6,064 bases of DNA from Ruminococcus sp. UBA4321 (GCA_002393815.1 DGUB01000094.1:1-6064); one strand, 5' to 3'; positions 1-5,828 are shown, numbered from the stretch's first letter. Numbers and translations: made by a program. The notes: generated from the letters alone by a model not told the origin.

Positions 1-121
1 GAATGACTGTCACACCGTCTCCGCACGGAATCGGGTTGCCAATCATGGTATCGGTATCCACCATACTGCGGATTTTCTCCACACTTACGCCGATAAAACC
101 GTTAATCTTATGCTCACTCAT
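1..121 (-). CDS. ytfJ: YtfJ/GerW family sporulation protein, N-terminal part (gene runs off the window)
   Basis: Only the first 40 codons are present; the gene continues beyond base 1. The peptide begins MSEHKINGFIGVSVEKIR and continues with a segment like MVDTDTMIGNPI followed by a Gly-Asp-Gly turn. This matches the usual start of the YtfJ family: a short helix, then 'VDvnTivGdPi' and 'dGvtviPv'. In Bacillus and Clostridia YtfJ is a sporulation-associated cytosolic protein related to germination protein GerW; its exact biochemical role is unclear. The ATG at 119-121 is preceded by the strong ribosome binding site GGAAGGAG (129-136 on the minus strand) at 7-nt spacing. It lies 31 nt downstream of the DUF2953 gene, the same ytfI-ytfJ pairing known from B. 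subtilis, which supports the call. Family assignment is from remembered motifs on a fragment. Confidence 0.8.
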   Translation of the reverse strand, partial: MSEHKINGFIGVSVEKIRSMVDTDTMIGNPIPCGDGVTVI

Positions 122-152
122 AAAAAAACTCCTTCCGCGGTTCTGCCGCTGA

Positions 153-866
153 TTATAATTTCGGACTGACGATAGTTTTCTTTGCCTGTCCGCTGTCTTT
201 CAGATAATTCCAGAGAAAGACAATTCCGGCAAGAATCGTTTTGCCGACATTGATTTTCACTTTACAGCGGAAATTATATCTGCTTTTGTCTTCGATAAAA
301 TCACAGCGAATGCCGATAGATTTTCGTTTGACATGAATCATGTTTCCGGTCTGGCTGAACAGGTTCTGTAACAGAATCTGCATCAGACCGTAATTTCTGG
401 CACAGACAGCGGCATCCTCGTCCGCGATGACGATATCTGTTTCGATGGCGTACCAGGTCACGGCACGCCCGAACCAGCGAAGTGCCGGGGGCAGAGCGTG
501 CAGACCGCTTCCGGCGAGGTCAAGCCGCTTTGCTGTTTTCTGCATTTTTTCCCAGATTTTGTCCATGAATTCCGGAACGGGCTTTTTCGGATTTTCCGGT
601 TCCGGAGTCTCTTCTGTTTCCGGTTTTTCTGATTTTTTATCAGATTTTTTCTTTTTTTCAGAAGAGCCGGGTTTCTTTTCTTTTTTCTTCCGGGGCAGAA
701 GTTTCAGACCGAAATACCGGACACTCCAGTCGAGTGTTCCGTCCCAGAAGCTGAGATTTACTTTCACGCCCGACACGCAGATGATAATGACAATACCTAA
801 AATTATCAGTACAACGGTCAGCATGATTCGCATGAGAAGTCTTAAAATTCCGAAAAAAAACATCAT
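153..866 (-). CDS. DUF2953 domain membrane protein (YtfI-like)
   Basis: A 237-residue protein. Residues about 8-32 form one strongly hydrophobic membrane segment. A short conserved-looking block (33-58) follows, then a very charged low-complexity stretch rich in Lys, Glu, Ser and Pro (59-97), and a C-terminal domain (98-237) containing a 'TDIVIADEDAAVCARNYG' segment typical of DUF2953 proteins. These proteins are normally encoded directly upstream of ytfJ, as here, and are thought to be sporulation related, but no activity is known. The start overlaps the scpB stop (ATGA), so translation is probably coupled; a second ATG follows immediately, giving Met-Met. The ribosome binding site is weak (AGGATG), which fits coupling. 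The Lys/Glu-rich linker is unusually long and probably disordered. The membrane segment and position are clear; the family name rests on context plus weak motif resemblance. Confidence 0.75.
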   Translation of the reverse strand: MMFFFGILRLLMRIMLTVVLIILGIVIIICVSGVKVNLSFWDGTLDWSVRYFGLKLLPRKKKEKKPGSSEKKKKSDKKSEKPETEETPEPENPKKPVPEFMDKIWEKMQKTAKRLDLAGSGLHALPPALRWFGRAVTWYAIETDIVIADEDAAVCARNYGLMQILLQNLFSQTGNMIHVKRKSIGIRCDFIEDKSRYNFRCKVKINVGKTILAGIVFLWNYLKDSGQAKKTIVSPKL

Positions 867-1429
867 GACGGCACATCCTGTTCTGTGAGTTCTCCGGTAA
901 AAGTTCCGCCTGATTCAGCAGGCTTCGGCTCGGGGAGTTCTTCGAGAGAACGCAAGCCGAATACCCGGAGAAACAAATCCGTCGTCCGGTAGCCGATTGG
1001 ATGTCCGGGAACGTCAATTCTTCCGGCTTCTTCGACAAGTCCCTTATCCGCAAGCGAATTCACGACCGAAGAACTGTCAATGCCGCGGACGCGCTCGACA
1101 AAGCCCTTGCTGACCGGCTGATTATAGGCGATAATCGTCAGCGTTTCCATCGCGGCATTCGAGAGCGGCTGCATTCTTCTGGTTTCCAGAGCCGTCCGGA
1201 TAACGGGCGCGAACTCCTGTTTTGCCGCCAGCTGCCATGCCTTTTCCAGATGCAGAATTTGCAGGGCGGAATCTGTTTCAAGATAACGCTGTTCCAGCTT
1301 CTGCATGATAACCGGAATTTCGGATTCTGTCACGCCGAGAGCCTGTGCGATTCTGGAAGTTTCCAGAGGTTCTCCGGCAGCGAACAGTATGGCTTCCGCC
1401 ATTGCAGAAAGCTGATTTTCTTCTGTCAT
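863..1429 (-). CDS. scpB: Segregation and condensation protein B
   Basis: ScpB is a kleisin-associated winged-helix (KITE) protein. A ScpB dimer binds ScpA and works with SMC to condense and segregate the chromosome in the cytoplasm. The protein has the N-terminal signature AEAILFAAGEPL (residues 11-22) with a first winged helix after it. A central PLSNAAMETLTIIAYNQPVS block follows, with the nearby RGIDSSSVVNSL helix. The C-terminal GHPIGYRTTDLFLRVFGL block (142-159) is diagnostic of ScpB. Its 188 residues are normal for the family. I prefer the ATG at 1429 because GGTGA lies 8 nt upstream of it. An in-frame GTG at 1441 would add four residues and overlap the scpA stop as GTGA, but its AGGA would sit only 2 nt away. 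It lies directly after scpA and overlaps the DUF2953 gene, so it is co-transcribed and probably translationally coupled. Confidence 0.95.
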   Translation of the reverse strand: MTEENQLSAMAEAILFAAGEPLETSRIAQALGVTESEIPVIMQKLEQRYLETDSALQILHLEKAWQLAAKQEFAPVIRTALETRRMQPLSNAAMETLTIIAYNQPVSKGFVERVRGIDSSSVVNSLADKGLVEEAGRIDVPGHPIGYRTTDLFLRVFGLRSLEELPEPKPAESGGTFTGELTEQDVPS

Positions 1430-1437
1430 GAAAACTG

Positions 1438-2148
1438 TCACCGTCCTTTTTTCTCACACATTGTCAGCAGTGTGTTATCTTCATTGAGTCTGATTCTGCC
1501 GAAGCGCGTCAGTTCCAGCACCGCGAGGAATGTCGCTACCCGTGCGGAGCGGTCAGTCACGCCGTCGTAGAGCGAATCGACTGTGACGGTATTTCCGCCA
1601 TAAAGCCGCCGCAGAATCGAAACGACTTTGGAAATCACAGAAACGCTTTTCGCCTGTGTGACCGTATCTGTAATCTTATCGGAAAGCAGCTGCCCTTTCA
1701 TGCGTTCCTTTCCGATTTGCGCGAAGATTTCGGCGAGCCTGTCCGGAGAATGCCGGAGCTGATAGGTCTGTTGTACTTTCGGGAGTTTCATAGGTTTACG
1801 GACGAAAATATCATCTGCAAGGAACTGTTCCCGGAGTTGTTTTGCTGCCGCCTGTGCGAGGGCGTATTCAATCAGACTGCCCTGTAATTCCTGCTTGGCT
1901 TTTTCGGCTTCTTCGGGTTTCGGAAGAAGCGAAACCGCCTTGATATAAACCAGTCTTGCCGCCATTTCGAGGAATTCTCCGGCAAGTTCCAGATTCTGCT
2001 GACGGGCAGCATCCATATATAACAGGTACTGTTCCAGTAATTTTGTGATTTCAATATCATGAATATTCAGCTGATGTTTAGAAATCAGATGCAGAAGCAA
2101 ATCGAGGGGACCCTCAAAGACATCTAATTTAAACTGCATTTCCGTCAT
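1438..2148 (-). CDS. scpA: Segregation and condensation protein A (kleisin)
   Basis: ScpA is the bacterial kleisin that bridges the SMC head domains and recruits a ScpB dimer, forming the condensin-like complex. The 236-residue product has the diagnostic N-terminal motif FEGPLDLLLHLI (residues 11-22), followed by the helical segment with IHDIEITKLLEQYL and an AARLVYIKAVSLLP helix. The variable middle is charged, and the C-terminal winged helix ends in FLAVLELTRFGRIRL (from about residue 207), which contacts an SMC head. I chose the ATG at 2148 because it starts just before the family motif, has GGGGT upstream at normal spacing, and lies 4 nt after the protease stop. Longer in-frame starts (to 2208) would run into the protease gene and add residues unlike any ScpA. 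Next to scpB, as is usual. Confidence 0.96.
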   Translation of the reverse strand: MTEMQFKLDVFEGPLDLLLHLISKHQLNIHDIEITKLLEQYLLYMDAARQQNLELAGEFLEMAARLVYIKAVSLLPKPEEAEKAKQELQGSLIEYALAQAAAKQLREQFLADDIFVRKPMKLPKVQQTYQLRHSPDRLAEIFAQIGKERMKGQLLSDKITDTVTQAKSVSVISKVVSILRRLYGGNTVTVDSLYDGVTDRSARVATFLAVLELTRFGRIRLNEDNTLLTMCEKKGR

Positions 2149-2152
2149 TGCG

Positions 2153-2767
2153 CTACCCCAGAAAGCTTGTCGCCAGAACCAGAAGACGATACACGCCGCT
2201 GACCGCATAAGACAGCGGAACTGTCAGAATATTCGTGACCATCAGGAGCATGACAACCGCATAGAAATATCTCTGATTTCTCATGAACCAGATGGCGGCG
2301 TTCGGCGGCAGAAAATAAGTCAGTACTCTCGAACCGTCCAGAGGCGGCACGGGAATCATGTTGAACACACAAAGATTGATATTGATAATCACAAAATAAA
2401 ACAAGGCATCGCTCAGGGCTTCTATATTGCCGGAATACAGCCGGAGCGCAATCATCCCGGCGAATGCCGCAATCAGATTGGAAAGAGGTCCTGCAATCGC
2501 GGTGAGCATCATGCCTTTGCGCGGATTCTCGAAATTGTTCGGATTGACCGGAACAGGCTTCGCCCATCCGAATCCGAATAACAGCAGAAGCAGTCCGCCG
2601 AAAGGGTCAATATGCGCCAGCGGTGAAAGCGTCATTCTGCCTTCAAGCTTGGCGGTATCGTCTCCAAGCTTGTGCGCCGACCAGGCATGTGCGCATTCAT
2701 GGAGCGGATTAATCAGCAGAATAATCATAATCCGGACAAAATATTCAATCAGCTTATCAGAAGTCAA
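2153..2767 (-). CDS. Site-2 protease family (M50) intramembrane zinc metalloprotease
   Basis: A 204-residue polytopic membrane protein with the zinc-metalloprotease motif HECAH (HExxH, residues 23-27) inside the first hydrophobic segment. The second M50 motif is NMIPVPPLDG (136-145), whose Asp144 should be the third zinc ligand. Between them lie the GGLLLLLFGFGWAKPVPVNP block (from 57) and an AGPLSN segment, both typical of the short 'YwhC/Rv-type' site-2 protease subgroup without PDZ or CBS domains. About five membrane segments are visible. It should cleave membrane-embedded substrates, which cannot be deduced here. The start is a TTG, with AAGGG 8 nt upstream; the nearby ATG (2775) is out of frame and stops after three codons. 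It is the first gene of the scpA-scpB-ytfIJ operon, a common arrangement in Clostridia. Confidence 0.92.
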   Translation of the reverse strand: MTSDKLIEYFVRIMIILLINPLHECAHAWSAHKLGDDTAKLEGRMTLSPLAHIDPFGGLLLLLFGFGWAKPVPVNPNNFENPRKGMMLTAIAGPLSNLIAAFAGMIALRLYSGNIEALSDALFYFVIININLCVFNMIPVPPLDGSRVLTYFLPPNAAIWFMRNQRYFYAVVMLLMVTNILTVPLSYAVSGVYRLLVLATSFLG

Positions 2768-2805
2768 ACAATCATCCCTTTCCTGAAATTCAAATACACT
2801 ATTTT

Positions 2806-2834
2806 ATTATACTACAAAACGGGAAACATTGCAA
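2806..2834 (-). promoter_or_regulatory. Sigma-A type promoter for the protease-scpA-scpB operon
   Basis: Read on the minus strand, TTGCAA (2829-2834) is separated by exactly 17 bp from TATAAT (2806-2811). Transcription should begin near 2799, giving a leader of about 32 nt before the TTG start of the protease gene. Four of six -35 bases and all -10 bases match consensus. The site lies in the only sizeable gap upstream of this operon. Confidence 0.8.
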
Positions 2835-2837
2835 GAC

Positions 2838-3568
2838 TATTTTGATAAAATTTTACACTCTGCCGAAAAGTTTCAGAATTTAAGAGTTAATGCCGGACGG
2901 ACACCGCATATTTTATCAATTGGATAACCATAGGGATTGAAATCTTTATAAGAGTAAACTTCCCCGGCATTTCCGAGAATATAATCATCTGCGCGCAGCC
3001 ACCACCATGCGCCGCAGGAACAGATATTCCGATTGATTTTTTTGACTTCTTCCCTGCTTAAAAGATAGATATTATCATAACCAGAATCGCAGCCGTCCCG
3101 GAAAGTTTGGGCAATCATTTTTTTATCTTCCTCGCTGAATTTATGATAAAATGAATCGTTCAGCCATTTCCTTAATGTACAGTCTTGCCAGCGCACACCA
3201 TATTTAGCACTGTTGTGATAGGCTTCTTCACAAACAATCTCTTTGCACAGCAGAGTACACCTGTCAGCAGATTTTTTGATAACATACCAGTCATACTTTC
3301 CGAAACGGACAATATCATTCACTTTTACATTTTGCAGAGTTTCAGATATTGTATGTTTTCTTTCAGCAGTTTGCTGATATTCAGGATATAATTTCAGATA
3401 AGCCTGCGCTTCTGCACTTCCCTGCTCGGCGGCTTTCCGGAATAACCGGAAGGCTTCTTCATAATGTGCTTTTCCGTCCCGGAACAGCTGTTCCGGCGAG
3501 GTTTCCGGCATCAGCTTTTGGAGTTCTTTTTCAGACAGAGGGCTGAACGTCAGAATTTTCTGTTTCAA
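2838..3568 (-). repeat. Tandem duplication, downstream copy (gene plus 3' flank)
   Basis: This segment and 3584-4378 are diverged tandem copies. Shared stretches include 3427-3511, identical over 85 nt to 4237-4321, and 3252-3298, identical over 47 nt to 4008-4054. Even the non-coding 3' flank is related: 2838-2857 and 3584-3604 both read, on the minus strand, as a TGTAAAA-TTTAT-AAAA run with two substitutions and one length change. The homology therefore extends past the stop codons, which fits duplication of a whole DNA unit. Confidence 0.8.
2873..3568 (-). CDS. Sel1-like plus DUF6273-type domain protein, copy A
   Basis: A 231-residue soluble protein with no signal peptide or membrane segment. 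Residues 28-58 (YEEAFRLFRKAAEQGSAEAQ core) look like one Sel1/TPR-type helical repeat. A short linker (62-80) follows, then a C-terminal domain that I recognise as DUF6273-type: FGKYDWYVI (89-97), WQDCTLRKWLNDSFY (127-141), YLLSREE (168-174), WWWLR (188-192) and the terminal GVRPALTLKF (222-231). The function of DUF6273 is unknown; its members are common, often multicopy, in gut Clostridia. The tail between WWWLR and GVRP differs sharply from copy B. I chose TTG (3566-3568) as the start: GGGGTGA sits just upstream at good spacing, whereas the in-frame GTG at 3577 abuts that site. Copy B aligns from the same TTG. It is second in a two-gene unit. Confidence 0.85.
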   Translation of the reverse strand: MKQKILTFSPLSEKELQKLMPETSPEQLFRDGKAHYEEAFRLFRKAAEQGSAEAQAYLKLYPEYQQTAERKHTISETLQNVKVNDIVRFGKYDWYVIKKSADRCTLLCKEIVCEEAYHNSAKYGVRWQDCTLRKWLNDSFYHKFSEEDKKMIAQTFRDGCDSGYDNIYLLSREEVKKINRNICSCGAWWWLRADDYILGNAGEVYSYKDFNPYGYPIDKICGVRPALTLKF

Positions 3569-3583
3569 GAGTATCACCCCTTT

Positions 3584-4378
3584 TATTTTTCATAAATTTT
3601 TACAGATTCAGAATTTTAGCGTCAGAACCGGGCGGACACCGTTCACATCGCTGACAACATAGCCACATCTGCTTCTGCTGAACGTTCCGCCGGAATAGAC
3701 CAATGCTGCAAGACCGAGATTTGCACCCGGCGAGCGAAGCCACCACCAGGAACTGCAAGAGCGTATGCTCGTGTCAAGTTTATCTGCTTCGTCATCACTC
3801 AGAAGATAAACAAAATCCTGTGTATTGCCGCCGTCTGCGCCATAAGTCTCTGTTCTACAGGAAGTCTCTGCAATCCTTGCTTTCTCCTCGCTGGTGAACT
3901 GATTGTAGAACTCATGATTCAGCCATCTGCGGAGCGTACAGTTTTTCCATGTCACTTGTTCTGCTGTCTCATGATAAGCTTTTTTACAGACAATCTCTTT
4001 GCAGAGAAGAGTACACCTGTCAGCAGATTTTTTGATAACATACCAGTCATACTTCCCAAAACGGACAATATCATTCAATTTTGCATTCCGAAGAACATCG
4101 GCTGTTGATTTTTTCGTCTCTGTGTTTCTCTGACTGACAGATTTTGTATGCAGAAGCCTGTTTTTTTCCTTTCTGATTTCGGTTTCCATAATTTGATAAA
4201 AATTCACATACGCCTGTGCTTCTGCGCTTCCCTGTCCGGCGGCTTTCCGGAATAACCGGAAGGCTTCTTCATAATGTGCTTTTCCGTCCCGGAACAGCTG
4301 TTCCGGCGAGGTTTCCGGCATGAGCTTCCGGAGTTCTGTTTCGGTCAGAGGACTGAACGTCAGAATTTTCTGTTTCAA
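3584..4378 (-). repeat. Tandem duplication, upstream copy (gene plus 3' flank)
   Basis: Partner of the 2838-3568 segment. The strongest identity is in the part encoding the Sel1-like region (4237-4321) and the start of the DUF6273 domain (4008-4054). The linker and the region between WWWLR and GVRP are much less similar. The patchy similarity could reflect old duplication with later local gene conversion, or selection acting unevenly along the gene. Confidence 0.8.
3608..4378 (-). CDS. Sel1-like plus DUF6273-type domain protein, copy B
   Basis: A 256-residue paralog of the adjacent copy A, with the same layout: an identical first ten residues, a near-identical Sel1-like segment (28-58), a longer Lys/Thr/Glu-rich linker (62-98), then the DUF6273-type domain. 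That domain carries FGKYDWYVI (107-115), WKNCTLRRWLNHEFY (144-158), YLLSDDE (191-197), WWWLRSPGANLG (211-222) and GVRPVLTLKF (247-256). The WWWLRSPG form is the commoner family version; copy A has lost SPG. Cytosolic; function unknown. The start is taken as TTG (4376-4378), with AAGGA about 10 nt upstream. A GTG at 4387 is in frame but only 1-2 nt from that site, and the ATG at 4383 is out of frame. It is the first gene of the pair, 39 nt upstream of copy A, directly behind a perfect-consensus promoter. Confidence 0.85.
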   Translation of the reverse strand: MKQKILTFSPLTETELRKLMPETSPEQLFRDGKAHYEEAFRLFRKAAGQGSAEAQAYVNFYQIMETEIRKEKNRLLHTKSVSQRNTETKKSTADVLRNAKLNDIVRFGKYDWYVIKKSADRCTLLCKEIVCKKAYHETAEQVTWKNCTLRRWLNHEFYNQFTSEEKARIAETSCRTETYGADGGNTQDFVYLLSDDEADKLDTSIRSCSSWWWLRSPGANLGLAALVYSGGTFSRSRCGYVVSDVNGVRPVLTLKF

Positions 4379-4408
4379 GCATCTCACTTCCTTGTATTTG
4401 ATACTATT

Positions 4409-4437
4409 ATTATACAGGATTTGAACAGAAATGTCAA
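4409..4437 (-). promoter_or_regulatory. Perfect-consensus sigma-A promoter for the DUF6273 gene pair
   Basis: On the minus strand TTGACA (4432-4437), a 17-bp spacer, and TATAAT (4409-4414) match the housekeeping consensus at all twelve positions. Transcription should begin near 4402, about 24 nt before the chosen TTG start of copy B. A promoter this strong for genes of unknown function suggests constitutive expression unless a repressor acts; no operator palindrome is evident. Confidence 0.88.
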
Positions 4438-4506
4438 TCTGTTTTCCGCCGCCTGATTCCGGAAACCCTGCCGAAAAATATTTTTTAAAAAAATTTGAAA
4501 AAACAC

Positions 4507-4535
4507 TTGCTTTTTTTCCGGCTTTATGCTATAAT
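4507..4535 (+). promoter_or_regulatory. Promoter of rpmB with extended -10 and AT-rich upstream tract
   Basis: TTGCTT (4507-4512), a 17-bp spacer, and TATAAT (4530-4535) with TG at 4527-4528 forming an extended -10. Directly upstream, 4474-4503 consists of A and T tracts resembling an UP element. This fits strong expression of a ribosomal protein gene. The leader to the ATG is roughly 50 nt. Confidence 0.85.
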
Positions 4536-4591
4536 ATATCACATAAGTGTTTTTACACGTTTTTTTAAGAGCGAAAGGGAGGTGTATTTCA

Positions 4592-4777
4592 ATGGCAAAA
4601 TGTGCAGTTTGCGGAAAAGGCGTAACATTCGGAAACAAGGTGTCCCACTCTCACCGTTCTTCCAACAGAACATGGAAACCGAACGTACAGCGCGTCAAGG
4701 CAATTGTAAAGGGTTCTCCCTGTCACATCTACGTATGCTCCAGATGTCTGCGTTCCGGCAAGGTGGAACGTGCATAA
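4592..4777 (+). CDS. rpmB: 50S ribosomal protein L28 (bL28), zinc-cysteine form
   Basis: A 61-residue basic protein of the large ribosomal subunit. It begins MAKCAVCGKGVTFGNKVSHS, followed by the characteristic RTWKPN turn (26-31), which is diagnostic of bL28. Two cysteine pairs, C4/C7 and C49/C52, form the four-cysteine zinc site of the C+ version; many bacteria also carry or instead have a cysteine-free version. The length is normal for the short Firmicute form. The start is fixed by the excellent ribosome binding site AAAGGGAGGTG (4574-4584), 7 nt before the ATG; an in-frame upstream ATG at 4547 lies within the leader and has no such site. It has its own promoter and terminator, so it is a single-gene transcription unit. 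Confidence 0.98.
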   Translation: MAKCAVCGKGVTFGNKVSHSHRSSNRTWKPNVQRVKAIVKGSPCHIYVCSRCLRSGKVERA

Positions 4778-4800
4778 TCCGCATGATGATGAAAAAACAA

Positions 4801-4843
4801 TCAGGAGACAAGGGGCTTTCTGCCCTGTACTCCTGATTTTTTT
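4801..4843 (+). terminator. Rho-independent terminator of rpmB, probably bidirectional
   Basis: TCAGGAG (4801-4807) pairs perfectly with CTCCTGA (4830-4836). An inner stem, ACA..GGG with CCCTGT, is interrupted by bulges, and seven T residues (4837-4843) follow. The A-rich run just before the stem (4787-4800) would give a U tract on the other strand, so the hairpin could also stop minus-strand transcripts. It lies 23 nt after the rpmB stop. Confidence 0.92.
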
Positions 4844-4893
4844 ACCTCCTTGCGCCGGATGTAAAAATATTTTTAAAAATTTTTGAAAAAGAC

Positions 4894-4922
4894 TTGCTTT
4901 TTTTGTGAATTTATGATATAAT
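4894..4922 (+). promoter_or_regulatory. Promoter of the sseB-family gene, near-copy of the rpmB promoter
   Basis: TTGCTT (4894-4899), 17-bp spacer, TATAAT (4917-4922), with TG at 4914-4915 as an extended -10. The upstream A and T tracts (4863-4891) have the same order as those before rpmB, ending in TTTGAAAAA shortly before ACTTGCTTTTTTT. The leader to the TTG start is about 70 nt. Confidence 0.85.
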
Positions 4923-4939
4923 AATAAGCATCATAAAGT

Positions 4940-4967
4940 TATGGGTAGTATTCTAAGAAATCCCATA
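4940..4967 (+). other. Possible small hairpin in the sseB leader
   Basis: TATGGG (4940-4945) is complementary to CCCATA (4962-4967), and the 16-nt stretch between contains TTCT-A-AGAA, which could pair further. It lies between the promoter and the ribosome binding site (GAGGTGA, 4986-4992). The stem is AT-rich and short, with no T run behind it, so it is not a terminator. Any role in mRNA stability or control is a guess. Confidence 0.25.
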
Positions 4968-4997
4968 TAAGCTTGAAATATAATTGAGGTGAATATC

Positions 4998-5828
4998 TTG
5001 GCAGAAATCAAACAAAGTCAGCAGCCGATTACTAATCCGGCTCTGGTACAGGCTATGGACGCTATGAAACAGGAGCGCAACCAGAAAACAGAAATTACTT
5101 TTGTCAATCATGTGAAAGCAGCGCGTTTCCTCGTTCCTGCAAACATTCAGAGCGAACAGCAGGCAAAGGCAGACGCAAACGGTAATGTGCAGCTTGTGGA
5201 ACAGCCGAAAATCAGCTTCGTTCTGTTCAACAATGCAGAGGGTCAGAAATATTTCCCCCTGTTTACCGATATTGCAGAACTCCGCAAATGGCAGGAATCC
5301 AGCAAGCACCAGCTTGCCGCACTGTCCTATAAGGATTTATGCGAATTTCTGAGAAGAAATCCGGAAAACGAAATTTTCGGCGCAGTGATCAATCCTTTCG
5401 GTCAGAACATCATGATGCCGCTGGAAAGCCTGTTCCGCATCCAGAATACAGAAGCCATTGCGCCCGGTACACAGATTCAGATTGGCACACTGAAAGAAGA
5501 ACCGACCGAACTGCTTGACGCACTCAGACCGTATCTGGCAACCAAGCCGGAAATCAACAAGGCATATCTGCGCGTGATGAAGCGCGAAGACAAGCCGAAC
5601 CCGAATTTCCTGCTTGTCATTGATACCGATGTTTCCGGCGGTGAAAACGCCATCAAGGAACTGTTCGACGGTATCGCACAGACTGCCAAGCCGCATCTTC
5701 GCAATGTGGAACTGGCAATTGTTCCGACCGCGAACAAGTTCGGTGAAGCTGCACTCCGTGACGCTGTTCCCTTCTACGAAAAAGAAGGCGCAGCTTCCGG
5801 CATCACCATGACAACCAACGCTGAATAA
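4998..5828 (+). CDS. sseB: SseB family protein (SseB N- and C-terminal domains)
   Basis: A 276-residue soluble protein. The N-terminal half (about 12-145) has SseB-domain landmarks: ALVQAMDAM, KAARFLVPANI, an ISFVLFNNAEGQKYFPLFTD segment in which a 'data file'-type strand precedes FTD, LRKWQ, LSYKDLCEFL and GAVINPFGQNIMMPLESL. The C-terminal half (from about 157, IGTLKEEPTELLDALRPYL, then AYLRVMKRED and FLLVID) fits the SseB C-terminal domain. The family is named for an E. coli gene that affects serine sensitivity; its biochemical function is unknown. The start is TTG (4998-5000), with GAGGTGA 5 nt upstream; the in-frame GTG at 4989 is part of that ribosome binding site. It has its own strong promoter and no obvious functional partner nearby. 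The symbol denotes the family only. Confidence 0.85.
   Translation: MAEIKQSQQPITNPALVQAMDAMKQERNQKTEITFVNHVKAARFLVPANIQSEQQAKADANGNVQLVEQPKISFVLFNNAEGQKYFPLFTDIAELRKWQESSKHQLAALSYKDLCEFLRRNPENEIFGAVINPFGQNIMMPLESLFRIQNTEAIAPGTQIQIGTLKEEPTELLDALRPYLATKPEINKAYLRVMKREDKPNPNFLLVIDTDVSGGENAIKELFDGIAQTAKPHLRNVELAIVPTANKFGEAALRDAVPFYEKEGAASGITMTTNAE

Noticed and set aside
427..888. Open frame on the plus strand opposite the DUF2953 gene, rich in Phe and Ser
   Set aside because: It is the antisense image of the Lys/Glu-rich linker of the DUF2953 protein, with no ribosome binding site or family features.
658..1570. Open frames overlapping scpB (minus 658-1053 and plus 1001-1570)
   Set aside because: They lie in other frames of well-supported scpB and scpA and their products look like nothing known.
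2149..2208. Longer scpA start upstream of 2148
   Set aside because: The extra 20 residues fall inside the protease gene, are unlike ScpA termini, and the ATG at 2148 has its own GGGGT site.
2873..4378. Diversity-generating retroelement target genes
   Set aside because: The motif layout invites the idea, but there is no reverse transcriptase or template repeat in the window and the differences between copies are not adenine-specific.
4547..4568. Possible attenuator in the rpmB leader (GTGT/ACAC followed by T residues)
   Set aside because: The stem is only 4 bp and AT-rich flanks give it no stability; the T run is probably compositional.
4547..4591. N-terminal extension of L28 to the ATG at 4547
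   Set aside because: It would lie almost at the transcription start, lacks a ribosome binding site, and L28 proteins begin MAK.
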